A stretch of 5,607 nt of DNA, from contig JAFMRP010000385.1 in assembly GCA_017354095.1 (NCBI GenBank), positions 1 through 5,607 of the forward strand, read 5' to 3'. Of this stretch, positions 4,832 through 5,607 are shown one piece after another. The notes below the pieces were generated by a model that saw only the letters and a program-made list of their open reading frames with translations, had not been told where the DNA came from and searched no databases. The translations under genes were made by a program, and so were the position numbers. Numbering within the stretch: position 1 is the first letter of the stretch; every line of letters begins with the position of its first letter. Source of the DNA: Ktedonobacteraceae bacterium (GTDB lineage: Bacteria > Chloroflexota > Ktedonobacteria > Ktedonobacterales > Ktedonobacteraceae).

Positions 4832-5607
4832 CTATATTCTGCGAGCCACTTCCAGGTGCCGTCTCCCTCCCTTTCTCTCATATGCATCAAACTCCTCATC
4901 TAATGCCAGGCAGGCAGTGACGAGCGCCAGGTGCGTAAAAGCTTGCGGGAAATTGCCCAACGCACTGCCGGTTGTGCCGATCTCCTCAGCATACAGGCCC
5001 ACATGATTGCTCAAAGACAGCAGCTTCTCCAGGCGTATGCGCGCATCCCACAGTTGACCACTACGCCCCAGACATTCTACAAGCCAGAAACTGCAAGCGC
5101 TAAAAGCTCCCTCTACGCTGCCCTCCAGACCATCGTCCGCCGCCTTCTTCGGATCATAACGCAATACGGATGCACCAATCGATAATTCATTCTTTATACG
5201 CTCTATCGTGGATAATATACGCGGCTCACGCGGACCGGTAAAGCGCGTCAGCAGCATCATTAGCGCGCTGGCATCCACTACGTCGCTGCCATAGTACTGC
5301 GTGAAACATTGCTTCTCCTCGTTCCAACCTCGCTCCATAATCTGCTCGTAAATGGCCGTCCTGGTCCGCCCCCAGCGCTCAACCGGCGCAGGCCACCCCC
5401 GATCAGCTGCAATACGAATACCACGATCAAAGGCGACCCAACTCATGAGACGTGAATGCAAAAAACACCGCGGCCCTCCACGCACCTCCCATATCCCTTC
5501 ATCCTCCTCCTGCCAGTGATCACCTAACCATCCCAACAAACGCTGCACTCTCTGCCATAGGCTATAGGAAATCACAGAGTGGCTGCTGTAGATGAAGATG
5601 GCGTCCA
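4832..5607 (-). CDS. GH15 family glucoamylase/trehalase-like enzyme, C-terminal part (cut by window edge)
   Basis: The minus strand is open from the window edge to a TAG at 4834-4832, giving 257 complete residues. The frame has no ATG near the edge. A GTG at 5575-5573 is only an internal Val codon, because family sequence (DAIFIYSSHSVISY) continues upstream of it. Counting from that Val, GIWEVRGGPRCFLHSRLMSW lies at 27-46, DASALMMLLTRF at 101-112, FSACSFWLVECL at 158-169, and GLYAEEIGTTGSALGNFPQAF at 193-213. These are the barrel motifs of bacterial GH15 enzymes. By analogy with fungal glucoamylase, E30 (WEV, codon 5488-5486) is the general acid and E197 (AEE, codon 4987-4985) the base; both are present. 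GH15 enzymes release glucose from non-reducing ends of alpha-glucans or cleave trehalose, and the sequence here does not decide which. The full protein is usually about 600-680 residues, so the N-terminal beta-sandwich and part of the barrel lie outside. It is convergent with the DUF1269 gene across an 88-nt gap. Confidence 0.93.
   Translation of the reverse strand, partial: DAIFIYSSHSVISYSLWQRVQRLLGWLGDHWQEEDEGIWEVRGGPRCFLHSRLMSWVAFDRGIRIAADRGWPAPVERWGRTRTAIYEQIMERGWNEEKQCFTQYYGSDVVDASALMMLLTRFTGPREPRILSTIERIKNELSIGASVLRYDPKKAADDGLEGSVEGAFSACSFWLVECLGRSGQLWDARIRLEKLLSLSNHVGLYAEEIGTTGSALGNFPQAFTHLALVTACLALDEEFDAYERKGGRRHLEVARRI

Noticed and set aside
4752..5185. Two plus-strand frames of 84 codons each, opposite the GH15 gene
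   Set aside because: The minus-strand GH15 motifs are continuous and catalytic residues are intact; the plus frames also start inside or overlap the terminator and have no family signature.
5573..5575. GTG as a possible start of the GH15 protein
   Set aside because: Family-like sequence (DAIFIYSSHSVISY) continues upstream to the window edge, and 247 residues would lack the N-terminal domain, so this is an internal Val codon.
1..5607. Hidden defence, CRISPR, toxin-antitoxin or mobile element system
   Set aside because: No spaced direct repeats, transposase or integrase motifs, terminal repeats, reverse transcriptase or nuclease motifs were seen; all long frames belong to known metabolic or membrane protein families.

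Overview
The window carries six protein-coding genes, two of them cut by the window edges. It has no sign of mobile elements, CRISPR, rRNA or tRNA. Taxonomy is inference only. The canonical AGGAGG-type ribosome binding sites, the moderately G+C-rich coding sequence with AT-rich promoter gaps, and the family mix (standalone SCP2 protein, GDE_N_bis-type amylo-alpha-1,6-glucosidase, AI-2E transporter, DUF1269 protein, GH15 glucoamylase, DoxX) would suit a Chloroflexota genome, perhaps of the Ktedonobacteria. An actinobacterium or another soil bacterium cannot be excluded.

Layout from left to right: (1) 1-202, minus strand, the N-terminal part of a DoxX-family membrane protein. (2) 203-381, an AT-rich divergent promoter region. 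(3) 382-726 and 745-2799, plus strand, a small SCP2-like lipid-binding protein followed 18 nt later by a complete 684-residue bacterial glycogen-debranching-type enzyme. (4) 2876-4027, plus strand, an AI-2E (UPF0118) family polytopic membrane protein, probably in the same transcription unit. (5) A 215-nt gap with two small hairpins, then 4243-4743, plus strand, a DUF1269 membrane-associated protein with its own strong ribosome binding site. (6) 4744-4831, an intergenic stretch with a nested inverted repeat built on a perfect 12-bp stem, most simply a terminator between convergent genes. (7) 4832-5607, minus strand, the C-terminal part of a GH15 glucoamylase/trehalase-type enzyme that runs off the right edge.

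The two glycoside hydrolases, one with GH133/GH63-like and one with GH15-like (alpha/alpha)6-barrel signatures, point to alpha-glucan (glycogen, maltodextrin or trehalose) turnover. The SCP2, AI-2E, DUF1269 and DoxX genes are poorly characterised accessory or membrane functions with no obvious biochemical link to glucan metabolism. I see no convincing novel multi-gene system. The observations most worth a second look are the SCP2-debranching enzyme pairing, the EF-hand-like loop in the enzyme, and the nested hairpin between the convergent genes.
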